DNA of 64,000 nt from Stomoxys calcitrans. Taxonomy: Eukaryota; Arthropoda; Insecta; Diptera; Muscidae. The notes beneath the pieces were generated by a model. It worked only from the letters and a program-made list of their open reading frames with translations, searched no databases and was not told where the DNA came from. Positions within the stretch are counted from its first letter, which is position 1; each line of letters starts with the position of its first letter. The stretch spans positions 4,447,765-4,511,764 of the forward strand of contig NC_081556.1 in the NCBI RefSeq assembly GCF_963082655.1, read 5' to 3'. Made by a program: the position numbers and the translations under genes. Positions 33,210 to 44,080 of the stretch are shown here, piece after piece.

Positions 33210-33925
33210 GCCATCGTAGCGCAGAGGTTACCATGTCAGCATATGACGCTAAACGCCTGGGCGAAACCATCAGAAAAAATTTTCAGCGGTGGTTTTCCCC
33301 TCCTAATGCTGGCAACTTGTGTAAACTACTATGCCGTTCGAACTCGGCCATAAAAAGGAGGCCCCTTATCATTGAGCTTTAACTAGAATCGGACTGCACT
33401 CATTGATATGTGAGAAGTTTGCCCCTGTACCTTAGTGGAATGTTCATGGGCAAAACTTGCAACCCCAGAAAGGGGTTTTGGAGTTTGTTTGAAAAAATAT
33501 TGCTCAGGAAAAACTAGCTTACAGTGAACGGAATGTAGATAGCTACTAAAAATTGCAAATTTTGCCCATGAACATTCCACTAAGGAACAGGGGCAAAACC
33601 TGGCGAGACCATCAGGAAAAAATTTTCAGCAGTGGTTTCCCCTCCTAATGCTGGCAACATTTGTAAAACTTCTCTCCAAAGAGATGTCGCACTGCGGCAC
33701 GCCGTTTGGACTCGGCTATAAAAAGGTGGCCCCTTATTATTGAGCTTTAACTTGAATCGGATATGCCCTCATTGATATGTGAGAAGTTTGCCCCTGTTCC
33801 TTAGTGGAATGTTCATGGGCAAAAATTTGCATTTTTTTACAACCCCAGAAAGGGGCATTGGAGTTTGTTTGAAGAGATGTTGTTCAGGAAAAAACTAACT
33901 TACAGTGAACGGAATGTTGATAGCT
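33210..33925. mobile_element. Rearranged SINE-1 cluster with duplicated flank
   Basis: Order: SINE-1 plus strand 33210-33458; unique segment 'aaccccagaaaggggttttg' etc. at 33460-33545; a SINE-1 tail in minus orientation 33550-33597; directly joined SINE-1 body and tail in plus orientation 33598-33838; then the unique segment again at 33840-33925 ('aaccccagaaaggggcattg', 'acagtgaacggaatgttgat'). The repeated unique flank shows a duplication of about 380 bp followed by an inversion or a template switch. Confidence 0.85.
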
Positions 33926-34059
33926 AGTGGTTGTGCTACAACTGTAGACCAGTCAGACGGGCAGATATGTATTATGAAAGTGCTTGATAATGACCTATCC
34001 ACGCATCGAAACACGTCTACCAGTGGTGTGATATATATCTGAGAAACTAGCATTTTTAG

Positions 34060-34845
34060 TAATTTCGTTTATAACACTTCGAAATATTAATCTGTTACCC
34101 CATATTATGGGGCGTTTGTAACACCTCGAAATATTGATCTGCTACCCCATAAAGTATATATATTCTGGATCGTCTCGAGTCGATCTAGCTATGTCCATGC
34201 GTCTGTCTAAATCACGATAGCGGGCGAACGCGTAATACTAGCCGCTTGAAATTTTGCACAGATACTTATCTGCAAATGGGCCATATCGGTTAAGATTTCA
34301 ATATAGCTATCATATAAACCTGATCTGACTTCTACGGATTTGACTTTTGAGCCTCTGCAAGCCGCTATTTTTGTCCGATTTAGCTACAATTTTGCACATA
34401 ATGTTGCGTTATGACTTTCAATAACTGTGCCAAATACGGTTCAAATCGGTCTATAACCTGTTATAGCTCCCATATAAACCGATCTCCCGATTTGACATCT
34501 TTAGCCCCTAGAAAACGCAATTGTTGTCCTATCTAGCTAAAATTTTGAACATAGTGTTCTGTTAGGACTTCCAACAATTGCATTAAGTCCGGTTCAAATC
34601 GGTCTATAACCTGAAATAGCTCCCATATAAACCGATATGGCCCATTTACAATCCCAACCGACCTATCCTTATAAAAAGTATTTGGGCAAAATTTCAAGAC
34701 AGACAGACGGACGGACATGGCTAGATCGACTTAAAATATCATGACGATCAAAAATATATATACTGTATGGGGTCTTAGACGCATAGTTACAAACAGAATG
34801 ACTAAATTAGTATACCGCCATCCTATGGGGGAGGGTATAAAAATA
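34060..34845. mobile_element. Fold-back family C element
   Basis: The left arm (about 34120-34320) has the family 5' start: 'gtaacacctcgaaatattg', 'accccataaagtatatatat', 'gtcgatctagctatgtcc', 'gcttgaaattttgcac', 'gcaaatgggccatatcgg'. The right arm (about 34636-34845) is the same start in reverse, from 'cggacatggctagatcgac' to 'atgggggagggtataaaa'. Modules in between read in the left-arm sense until about 34636. A tandem repeat of about 48 bp lies at 34070-34140. Confidence 0.8.
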
Positions 34846-35590
34846 AAATAAAATTTAGCCAAAAACATATACTGATTAAAAATCAAAGATTTTTAACTAA
34901 TTTTTTGAAAATCAGGAACTGTTACAGAAAGCTCTTCCACAAATTTCGTTATCCTGTTACAATGTTAACAGCATATGCCACTGTTAATGGCATTCTACCT
35001 TTATACAGTTTCATATTCTCTTTAAAGTCCTTTAACAGTTCTTTCTACCCACATACCTATGCACAGACATGCGCCAACGTAGCTACAAAATTGACGGCAG
35101 TATGTATGTCGCCAAATTAAGGAAATTCTTAGGAACAACAACAAGGACAGACATTGTGTCTGCCTATTATTATAAGAATGTTCTAAAAAGGAATCTTGAA
35201 GCACATTATCCGCGAGCATTGGCCTATAGCATTTCCGCATTAGATTGTCTGTGCACATTATAATATCCAAAATGCAAGAGGTCCTTTAAACAAACAAAAG
35301 ACACAACGCGAACGCAAGTATGTCAGTCCAAAGAGCAATTGCAGTCTGTCAACTGACAATCGCTGAAGAGCATCAAATAGTTAATCATGTCTAACGACAT
35401 AAACGAAGAGTACTTGGGGGAGGATGAAGCAACAAGTGTACCATATCCTTTGAAAGACAAAGGGAAGAAAGCAAACAATCATTAAGCATGTATGTCATGT
35501 GCTGCCAAAACGTTTGGCTGCTCAAAAGCATAAATAAGGCATTTGTTTTAAATGTAAAAGCATACAGAGAATATCAAATTAAAACCACAA
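34846..35590. other. AT-rich DNA, one unassigned 32-codon frame
   Basis: No supported gene. A frame at 35387-35485 (plus) starts MSNDINEEYLGEDE and ends in a lysine-rich stretch; it has no family resemblance, no signal peptide and no clear promoter, so I do not call it a gene. Confidence 0.4.
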
Positions 35591-35749
35591 GGGATTTACA
35601 TTGGCAAAGAAATCCCCTGTTAATAAGAAAGTAATGTTCAATATCGATTGGGGGAAGCACATAAAAACCGCTTTTAATAATAATAAATTGTCACCATTCT
35701 CATATGAAGCAAAAACAAAATGTCTGAACAATTCAGTATCTATAAAAAA
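35591..35749 (+). promoter_or_regulatory. TATA box and NF-kB-like sites of the drosocin-like gene
   Basis: TATA box tataaaaaa at 35741-35749, about 85 bp before the ATG at 35829. NF-kB-like sites: GGGATTTACA at 35591-35600 (one weak final base) and, on the minus strand, GGGGATTTCT at 35608-35617, about 125-150 bp above the TATA box. No ATG lies between the likely start and the coding ATG. Seen directly; induction by Relish/Dif is inferred from Drosophila. Confidence 0.65.
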
Positions 35750-35828
35750 TAGATGGCATTTGTATGAAGCTACCATAAGTCCATCAGCCTTGTATCAGTT
35801 GCCAACTTTCTTGCATAAAAGTCTCAAC

Positions 35829-35975
35829 ATGAAATTAAGCGTTTTTGTAATTTTTGCGGTTTTCGCTCTCCTTGGAGCCTTAGCTGAAGGCAATCCACAA
35901 CCTGTTCGTTATCGGAATTTGGTATACCGCCGACCACATCCAAAACCAACGCGAACCAAAACCATACGAGTTTGA
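35829..35975 (+). CDS. Drosocin-like proline/arginine-rich secreted peptide
   Basis: Intronless, 48 residues. Residues 1-19 or 20 (MKLSVFVIFAVFALLGALAE) are a signal peptide; the mature part is about 28 residues, starting near GNPQPVRYRN, with 'VYRRPHPKPT' and the C-terminus 'KTIRV'. Drosocin of Drosophila starts with Gly-Lys-Pro-Arg-Pro and ends in Ile-Arg-Val, so start, end and Pro/Arg spacing agree; several Thr residues could carry the O-linked sugar that drosocin uses. Drosocin-type peptides block bacterial translation after uptake. There is no Cys and no C-terminal propeptide, unlike the longer Drosophila precursor. Sites for NF-kB factors precede it and AATAAA follows at 36025. Synteny with Rpn6 supports the call. 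Orthology rests on short similarity, so treat the name as probable. Confidence 0.75.
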   Translation: MKLSVFVIFAVFALLGALAEGNPQPVRYRNLVYRRPHPKPTRTKTIRV

Positions 35976-36024
35976 GAAATGTAATCCCCCAAAAGCTAAA
36001 GTTTTCCACATGGGTTTAAAAGTA

Positions 36025-36030
36025 AATAAA
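36025..36030 (+). terminator. Poly(A) signal of the drosocin-like gene
   Basis: AATAAA about 50 bp after the stop codon at 35973-35975, giving a short transcript typical of small fly immune peptides. Confidence 0.75.
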
Positions 36031-36146
36031 AAAAATGTTAACATTACAAAAAAAATTAAAAATTTGATTAATAAATTTCAAACACCTCCCAAATTTACCG
36101 ACCATGGCAACATGGAGCTCAAATGAAAACTATTGGAGATTAAAAC

Positions 36147-37461
36147 AAGTAAAGAAGGGCAAAAGTCGGGCGGTGCCGACTATATAATACCCTAGACCTA
36201 CCCTAAAGTACAACGTGGGAGCTATATCCAATTCTGAACCAATTTTGATGGACCTTGGCGGATGTTTTCAGATGGGTTATTAAACAATCCCTATCAAATT
36301 TCGAATTATATCTAAATCTGTACCGATTTCTATGAAATTCACCAGTAATGTCGAAAGTCATAAGAAAATCCCTCCTGCCAAATAACGAGAGCATTGGTTA
36401 ACAAATGAGCACATTATTGCAATATTTCTCAAAATCGGACGAACATATATATGGGAACTATATCCAAATCTACACCGATTTCTATGAAATATACATGAAA
36501 TATCGGGAGGCATAAGAAAATCATTCCTGCCAAATTTCAAGAGAATCGGTTAATAAATGACCATTTTAATGCATTATTACTGTAAATCGAACAAACATAT
36601 ATATGGGAGCTATATTCAAATCTGAACCGATTTCTATGAAATTAACATGTAATATTGGGAGCCACAAGTAAATCATTCCTGCCAAATTTCGAAAGCATCG
36701 GTTAACATATCAGCACTTTTTTGCAATATTTCTCAAAATCGGACGAACATATATATGGGAGCTATATCTAAATCTGAACCGATTTCGAGCAAACTTCTAA
36801 GATATTGTGGTAGTCGGCAAAGAAAGCGAGATTGGCGAGATTGGTCAATAAATGCGTTTGCTGTGTCTCTAGAAGTTAAAATCGGGCGATATATATATGA
36901 GAGCTATATATATAAATCTGAACCGATTTCCATGAAATTCACCAGAAATGTCGAGAGTCAAGAAAAAATCCTTCCTAATAAATTTCAAGAGAATCGGTTA
37001 ACAAATGACCATTTTATTGCATTATTACTGCAATTCGGAAGAAAATATATATGGGAGCTATATCCAAATTTTAACCGATTTCTATTCTGCAAAATTTCAA
37101 GAGAATCGGTTAACAAATGACAATTTTATTGCATTGTTACTGCAAATCGGACAAACATATTCATGGGAGCTATATCCAAATCTGAACCGATTTGTTACAA
37201 TTTCAATAGGCTTCATCTCTAGGCCGAACGACATGCCCATACCAAATTTGAAGACGATCGGATGAAAATTGCGACCTGTAGTTTGTACACAAATTAACAT
37301 GGACAGACGGACAGACAGACGGACATAGCTAAATCGAATCAAAAAGTGATTCTGAGTCGATCAGTATACTTATCAATGGGCCTACCTCTCTTCCCTTTAG
37401 GTGTTACAAACTAATTCACCAAGTTGTAATACCCTGTACCACAGTAGTGGTGTAGGGTATA
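36147..37461 (-). mobile_element. Family B modular element, complete copy
   Basis: Begins 'acaagtaaagaagggcaaaa', then a GC-rich hairpin gtcgggcggtgccgac at 36165-36180 and 'tataataccctagac'. Successive modules contain 'gggagctatatccaaatctg'; landmarks at 36453, 36605 and 36757 are 152 bp apart, others are shortened. It ends with the GACA-rich 'gacagacggacagacagacg', 'taataccctgtaccacagta' and 'gtgtagggtata', an imperfect inverted copy of the start. No coding sequence, so non-autonomous. Confidence 0.8.
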
Positions 37462-37599
37462 AAAATTAAAAATTTTACAAAATTTCCTAAGAAAAATGTT
37501 GAAAAAATGTCTACTAACATTTTTTGGATTATAGCTTTTTATTCCCAACTACACTTGGATAAAAACCTCACCTTTGAATGATTCACTTTGGCTAGTGTG

Positions 37600-38340
37600 T
37601 TGTTTTCTATCTTTCGTCTGCTTGATTCTGTTGAGTGTCTAGATCCAGGAACTCTGCTACTAAGATGGGGTGCGTCCAGAGGGATCTCGGCCTGAGACGA
37701 GTGGGTTTGGCTGGGCAGCTAAACAGGTGACGTGAGTCGTGTGGTCCCTGGTCACAATCGGGACATACATTCTGCACGTCGGCATCAATCCTTGCTCTGT
37801 AGGAATTGAGGCGGCTGCATCTATCGGATCGTAATTGAGCCTGAATCACTCTGGTTTGCCGGGGGAGGTCAACTTCTTCAGTTGCAATGGGAGGCGGTCG
37901 TTTTCCAAGGACAACATTCACCCGGTAGCTCTTCACCGCATTTGCTACTGTGTCTGCGTGAATGTTGTCTAGGCCCGCTTAATACGCCGCTTGATCTAGA
38001 GGTTTACCCGGTAGCTATTCACCGCATCTGCTACCATGTCTGCATGAATATTGTCTAGGCCCGCTTGATACGCCGCTTTATCTAAAGGTTCTCTCTGTAG
38101 CGATGGACCTCACGCTCTAGATCATGTAGATCTACCATAAGGCTTCTGGGCGGTGAATACCTCTCTCTGCGATAACAGCCCAGAAGGAAGTGTTTAGACA
38201 GCATGTAGTTATGTCTTTGCACGGGTAGGATCTTTGTCTCCTGATGGAGGTGGTCTACATGAGAACTGAGGAGACAGCTCGAAGGACGGCATTCTGACAG
38301 ATCCGTATATTATTGCGTGTCACAAAGCTGAGGGGACCTC
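37600..38340 (-). pseudogene. LINE reverse transcriptase C-terminal fragment
   Basis: On the minus strand 37607-37936 reads 'CPDCDQGPHDSRHLFSCP' followed by 'LRPRSLWTHPILVAEFLDL', a typical C-terminal zinc knuckle (CX2CX8HX4C) of jockey-type non-LTR elements. Upstream, at about 38090-38320, 'RICQNAVLRAVSS' and 'TTCCLNTSFWAVIAERGIHR'-like pieces match the region before it. A segment of 86 bp is duplicated in tandem (starts at 37921 and 38007), breaking the frame. Dead copy. Confidence 0.75.
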
Positions 38341-38815
38341 ACTGGCGCAGCATAACTTACCTCAGACCGGCACAGTTTTCTAGATAACAAAAAAAATCTT
38401 CATGGTGCTACATGGCTGTCACGACCCTTAAAGTCAAAAAGTTTTCAACCATTTTTTGTTATTTTTTATTTATTTATTGTTTTTTTTGTTAATTTATTAT
38501 TATATTTGAAGCCAATCAAGTGGGATAAATTGATTTTATTTTGTTGTTTTTGGGTTGGTTGGGGTTTCGTGGTGGCTTGCTTGATATAAAAACATTTGAA
38601 TACCGTTCACTTCTACTTGAAACAAAAAAAAAACTTAGATATTGGAAAACAAAAAAAAAATATAATAAAGTAATATGAGAGTATCTAAAAGCCTGCTTTT
38701 TGAATGGTTTGAAAATGTTGTAATAAATGTTACATATTTCCTTCCGTTTAGAAAAAACTTAATTTTGTTTGTGATTGATTAAATATTTTAGGAATGGGGG
38801 GACAGTGATTAATGT
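38341..38815. other. Probable Rpn6 3' untranslated and downstream region
   Basis: AT-rich. On the minus strand overlapping AATAAA motifs occur at about 38464-38479, roughly 340 bp past the Rpn6 stop, and are the best candidate polyadenylation signals. Confidence 0.45.
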
Positions 38816-41800
38816 CTATGACAATTTCTTAGCCTTCTGATAGAGAGTATCAACAACTTTGCCCATATTCTGAATTGTTTCTAAAACACGTTCGTAGGTT
38901 TTGTCGGTGGGGGTCTCTTCAAAAACGATTAGAACTCCTTCACCTTGATCCAATATACCCAGGAATTTCTTATCCAAAATCATTTGTGATAATTTCTTTT
39001 CCACCTGTGGCATGGGTAGTTTAATGCATTCAGCGACATGGGAAACCTAACCAAAAAAAAACGAGGAAAAGTAAAAATAAAAAAAATCTCTAACGTTATT
39101 TTTAGTTTTTTCAAACTTACTTGCACTCGGGAATAGGGCTCAATGATACGACAAAGATTTTGTTCTAACATTGTATCGTAGAGTGTACCCAAATGGGCCT
39201 GAACAATAACATCTTCGGCCAATTCTTTGTGGTAATCTTTTAAGGCCTGTTGGAAGTCAGCCAAAGAGCGTTTGTGTGAAGCCTCGGCAACGGATTTCAT
39301 GGCATCGATGTGGCGACCGGAATATGTAATAGCCTTGAAAAAGGAATAGAAACATTAATAACTTTCTATTTAAAAAATATTTGTCCCACTCACCAATTTA
39401 CCGCTAACAATTTGATTGACATCATCCGATTTGCCCAACATAATTTTACACAACAACATATATTTGAGAGCAGTCAGAGCCTTTCCATTGTCCACACTAT
39501 CGAAACCCTCAAAGGCCTCATAGAAATAGGAAAAGGCGGTCTTAAAATCTCTTTCATCGGCTGCATGCAGTATACCAGACTGTAGATCTAACGAGGCCTG
39601 CACTTTAGGTGGACAATAAATGGCGTTGGCTGTGGTACGGGCCGATGTTAGAGCGGCGCGAGCTTTTGGCAAATTACTTAGAGCATGATAGGTTTTGCTT
39701 TCCAATAACTGAACCTCCACAAGCAGATTTTTGTCATCGAGTTTTTTCAATTCTTTCAAAAGCTGTGAGCCCAATTGTAAAGCATCTGTGTACATGCCAG
39801 TGTCAAAGTATAGAGCAATTAATCTGGCCTCCAAGCTTTGACGCAAGAAGGTACGTTTTTCCTGTTTGGCCCATTCAATGCAATCCTTACACAGTTGTAC
39901 CTACAATGAAGAAGAGGAAAGTTGTTAAAAATTTTTTGTGGAAAAATAAAACTACAGTCGAGTCTGTTAAAGAAATCTAAACACAATTGAAAAAAACCAC
40001 CCTATTTATAATAGTTCGACGTCTGAAATGAGGCAGAGACTTCACCTAGCATTAATTCATTAATAAATTCGGTGGCGATCGTCAAGCTCCTCCAAGCTCA
40101 TTCCGATCCAAAGGACCGATCACCACGGGAACCGTGTGGCCTCTGATTATTTAAAAGCGCCAATAACCCGTCTTGTCATATCGAGCATAATAGGCACTCA
40201 GTATTTGTGCATGAGCCAGTCCCACTGAGACTCTCCGCTCGATACCGCTGATTGTCCGACACTGACGTTGCAGCTACTTCGTATGGAACATTCCACTATC
40301 TAAGCTTCTCGTGACAGCCATGAACACCACACAGATCGGACCTCATACCTATCCCGTGCCGGGGGTATTAGTGAGTAGAGTACAATTCTGTTACCCAAAT
40401 TTCCGATCAAGTAACTTGTGGAAGCGCAACTCCTTAAAAACCATTCAAACGGACATATAGACGATATGGGACACAATTGGAAGGTACGTTCGGGTGGGGT
40501 ACAAATTTAGGCCTCAACATATTGAACCAATTGCCTGGCAGGCCACATGACACCAAGAAACACTCAAGTTATCAAATAGACCAATCCGCTTCCATATAAA
40601 ATGAAATTTTGGCGTGGTGTTCGGATCATAGATCCTAATACGTTAAGCAGACATGTACTCCTATAGGGACAATAAGTGGTTAGAATAGGTTTCAGGCCCA
40701 AGGGATCTGCCAAAGGGTTGGGACCGTATGGAAATCCAATCAAATCTATTATAAAGGCTGACTTCGGAGACCTCAAATGCGACGAACGGCTCTTCTGCTC
40801 GCTCTACCATTCTTTGGTAATATCTGAAATATTGGGGAATACCTTCGTATTAGTCACTATGTTAGGTTAGGTAAGAGTGGCAGTCGTTTACAGACTCACT
40901 TAGACAATTTTATGTCCATTGTGATACCACAGTAGCGACAGACCAAGGCTTCTGGCGGGAATCGAACCCACGAACCCTTCACTGGTAATCCAAGTACGCT
41001 ACCAACTCGGCTACCGGGGCGCCTGTATTAGTCACTCAAACGTTGCCAGAAGTTCCTGCAGTACTATCATCCCTTCTGCAGGCGTTCGAAAAAGGCTTGA
41101 CAGTAGATCACAACTAACCAATATCGGCAATTAAGCAACGATTTATGTGTTTAAGTCATAAATTCAGCTTATGTTCGTTGACCAACTTATTGACTTTTCG
41201 GTTCTATTATCCTAACATCACTATAATTCTAACGGCAATTTTTATTGAATGTGGCAAGAAATTGGGGCTTCACCTAGAGTATTCGATATCTGAGAGCAGT
41301 GGGAGATGGGGATTGGTGCATATTCTGAAGCCATTCTAATCGGCTTACTTTTGAATTATACACAGTTCGTTGGAGTGGTCAGTCTAAATCCATCGAAATG
41401 TCGGGATACGACATTTATTAGACGATTTTATACAATGAAAATGAGTGAAAAAACTGCTGCAACAACCTAATGCGAATTGTTTCATCATTGAACTTTGGCT
41501 AGTTGGAAAAGTTTATAGAAAATCAAAAACGCAAAATGAAAATTTTTTATTGTGGCTCTATGACCTTAGGCAATAAAAATTTGATAATGCCTACAGATGG
41601 TCGATGAAAATCAAAAGCCTTAAGGTATGTAAAATAGGGGCTGAAGCAAACTATATGCAGATCAAAAGTAAGGGAAGATTTTTTCTAATTCTGCGTAGAA
41701 AGCAAATTTAATAAACAAATGTTCCCCCTGCACCTTGCCATCTGCAATGATTGTATGTCAAATATATGTATGTACTACATATTGTTTTGTGACTGAATAA

Positions 41801-42291
41801 ATTTATGGATTATGGATTATGCATTTCGTGGAGCAGTATTACCCATTGATAACCATTGTTTAATGTGTGCCATGTCATTTGTCCAATGACCTGACCTTCT
41901 AACTTCTTTGTTTATATGACAAAATCATAGACATTTCATTCCTTTGTTTAGCAATAGCATGAAACTAATGACTCACCTCAATGCCAGTTCCTGCATCCAT
42001 ATCCAGGAACATATCCACCAAAGAACGCACCAACTTGGCTGCCTTAGCTTTACTAATCAGACTTAAGAATGGGCGGGTTACTTTTATCAAATCGGCCAAT
42101 TCCTTGGCTTTGCCCTCCTGTTTGTAGAGCTCGCCCAATTGCAGAATGCCCTGTTCCTTGATGCGTATGAGTTCTTCATCATTTTCGGCTACTTCCTGTT
42201 CGCGTATGATTTTATTCAAGAGTGAAATGCCCTCTTCACGGTTGACATTTGACAAAGCTTGGGCTCTTTCAAACAAAGTAGCTCCGGCCAT
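38816..42291 (-). CDS. Rpn6: 26S proteasome lid subunit Rpn6 (PSMD11)
   Basis: Four coding exons on the minus strand: 41977-42291, 39394-39900, 39121-39333 and 38816-39046. All junctions are GT..AG with phase 0, giving 421 residues, close to the 422 of Drosophila as I recall. The start [15 protein letters not shown] and the end 'YQKAKKLS' match the family. The N-terminal two thirds are TPR-like helical repeats (for example '[19 protein letters not shown]', '[19 protein letters not shown]'); the last third is the PCI domain that binds other lid subunits. Rpn6 clamps the lid to the 20S core and helps hold the 26S complex together. Intron 1 (2.1 kb) is filled with repeats; the others are short (59-74 bp). 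Translation start: first ATG after a 5'UTR intron. Divergent to ave. Confidence 0.98.
40065..40345 (+). repeat. Family D repeat in Rpn6 intron 1
   Basis: Contains 'ccgatccaaaggaccgatca', 'aaaagcgccaataacccg', 'cgagcataataggcactc', 'ctccgctcgataccgctgat' and 'taagcttctcgtgacagcca', in the same order as at 48480-48710. The 5' part is missing. Another short repeat (family E wording, 'cgttcgggtggggtaca') lies near 40480. Confidence 0.75.
40859..41024 (-). mobile_element. SINE-2 with 12-bp target duplication in Rpn6 intron 1
   Basis: 166 bp. The direct repeat gtattagtcact is at 40847-40858 and 41025-41036, fixing both ends. On the minus strand the head reads 'gccccggtagccgagttggt' with B box 'gggttcgattcccgcc', then 'ggtctgtcgctactgtggta', 'tcacaatggacataaaatt', 'gtctaagtgagtctg' and the end 'taacctaac'. 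The tail equals the LINE end at 8640-8712. Confidence 0.93.
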
Positions 42292-42470
42292 ATTTCTTTT
42301 ACTATATGTTATAATATTGGAAATGTATTAATCAAGTTTCCGTTATATATACATATATTCTGTAGAGAGCTTGTTACCTTTAATTTTCTTTATAGAACTA
42401 GAATTTTGCGATGATTTTGCTTTAAGTCGTTTAGTCTTCTGTCAGTTTTGTTGTGTAAAGTCATGCCAGG
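42292..42470 (-). other. Rpn6 5' untranslated region with a small intron
   Basis: On the minus strand a donor AAAG|GTAACAAG (exon end 42378) and an acceptor ATATAG|TAAAAG (exon start 42301) enclose a possible 76-bp intron just before the ATG at 42291. The exon right of it would start near 42440-42470. Predicted from splice motifs only. Confidence 0.45.
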
Positions 42471-43427
42471 CAATGCTGCCAACATATCAACGCCAAGTGT
42501 CTAAAGAAATCATTCACAATGCGAAAAGGTGTTATCGATTTCAATGAATACTGGTGACCATACACGTTTAATAGGCACATCATGATCATACTCACCGTGT
42601 GTACGTATTGATTACAGATTTTGCCAAAAATGGTTCTTCGATTTTTTCTATTATTTGATTTTATTTTGCATACTTTTCTTCTCTTTTCATAACTTTATTT
42701 TGACATACCATGTTTTTCTACATCTGTCAAGTAATGAATACTCATTTCCGTGTAAACGGTAATCGATAGTCGCCAATCATTGAAAAAATTTGAAGTTTTT
42801 GATTTTTCAGACATGACTGATGGCTATGTGAACATGTTACCCGCACACCCTTATTTTCACCAATACTATTATAATGACCACCCATAACGATGTGCCATGT
42901 AAAGACCCCATAAGCGAAACAGAATGACCGCTTTGATCTTTGTTTTTGAACGTTGCGTTGTAAAAATGCAACTCTGCACACAAATCCCACAAAAGCGACT
43001 CGAAAGTGGCGTTAGCGTGCCACGTACCAAGGCGGAAAACAGGTGGTCTCACGTCATCAGCTGAAAACAACCGGTCTGTAGCCGGCTAGTTTACCTTCAC
43101 ACGTGTTGGTTGGGTTGAGAACAATGTTATTTTTGAAATGACATCTTGATGACGAGATTGCGGATGGTGGTTTCACATCGTTGCGAACTTAACAACATTT
43201 CCAAAGTTGGAGCATACATCTGTAAGTGTGAACGCCTAATTATGGATTTGATTTAAAAAATCGATTAGAATTCCCAAAATCGATAATTGTAGAACCGATA
43301 TCGGACCTGAATATCGCCTGGTCGCACACACACAAACAGCTGACTGATTATTACTTCAAGTTTAGACCTCGAAAAAGGAAAAATCACTAGGAATTTCAAT
43401 TGCAATTGTAGAATCATATAAATTACA
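42471..43427. promoter_or_regulatory. Divergent promoter region between Rpn6 and ave
   Basis: About 950 bp between the two divergent genes. DRE-like words (the Drosophila core promoter motif TATCGATA) occur imperfectly as 'ttatcgattt' near 42532, 'taatcgatagt' near 42762 and 'aaatcgataatt' near 43276. No TATA box is evident, which suits housekeeping genes. A CAGCTG E-box is at about 43337. Use of these motifs is inferred. Confidence 0.4.
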
Positions 43428-43876
43428 ATGGTAGAAGAAACAACACAGACAAATAGGTCGCGATCTAAAATGGCCAAACCCAAACCTGTTTATCTATGGA
43501 CGGTAATAGATGTTCTAAAATGGTTTCGCCGTGTAAATAGTGAATATCTTCATTATCTAGAACTATTTTCAAAGGTAAGCAAAAAGAGCCCACTCACAAA
43601 TAGCAATTAACACTATTGATATATTGTTTCCGGTCCGTTGTTTTTGTTTTCCAGAATGAAATTACCGGACGAGCTTTGCTACGAATCAACGATTCATCTC
43701 TGCAAAGAATGGGAGTCACCAACAATCGAGACCGCGAAGCCATTTGGCGTGAAATTGTCAAACAAAAACTCAAGACTGATATAATGGAAATAAGGGACAT
43801 GGAACGAATTGTAAATCAACATTCGAATATGGCCAAAATAACGCACAAGGCTACAGCGGCAGCCCATCGGAAGTAA
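43428..43876 (+). CDS. ave: SAM-domain scaffold protein aveugle/hyphen
   Basis: Two coding exons, 43428-43574 and 43655-43876, with donor AAAG|GTAAGC and acceptor TTTTCCAG, phase 0, giving 122 residues. A SAM domain covers roughly residues 22-92 ('YLWTVIDVLKWFRRVN', 'LELFSK', 'ITGRALLRINDSSLQRMGV'). The tail is short and charged. In Drosophila, Ave/Hyphen joins the SAM domain of Cnk and helps Ksr promote Raf activation in Ras/MAPK signalling. The Drosophila protein is slightly shorter as I recall (about 106). Its neighbour Rpn6 is divergent. The alternative, another small SAM protein (SAMD10/12 group), is the same family. AATAAA follows at 44075. Confidence 0.9.
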
Positions 43877-44074
43877 CGAAATCCCATGCAGAGGCTTTGT
43901 GGAACAACGAAGTGTATTCAACGAGTGAACGAAGTATAGACAAAAAAAAAACGCAGAATAAAATCACAACACCAAGTGAGCGGTTGTAACAAGTGATGTA
44001 AATTAAGATACATTTTAAGCTAGCAATTAAATATACCAACAAGTACATTCATATATTTATTATACATACCACAT

Positions 44075-44080
44075 AATAAA
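44075..44080 (+). terminator. Poly(A) signal of ave
   Basis: AATAAA 200 bp after the stop codon; an earlier AATAAA occurs near 43956. Either could serve. Confidence 0.5.

Noticed and set aside
35387..35485. 32-codon frame MSNDINEEYLGEDE...
   Set aside because: No signal peptide, known family, promoter or poly(A) context; chance frames of this size are common.
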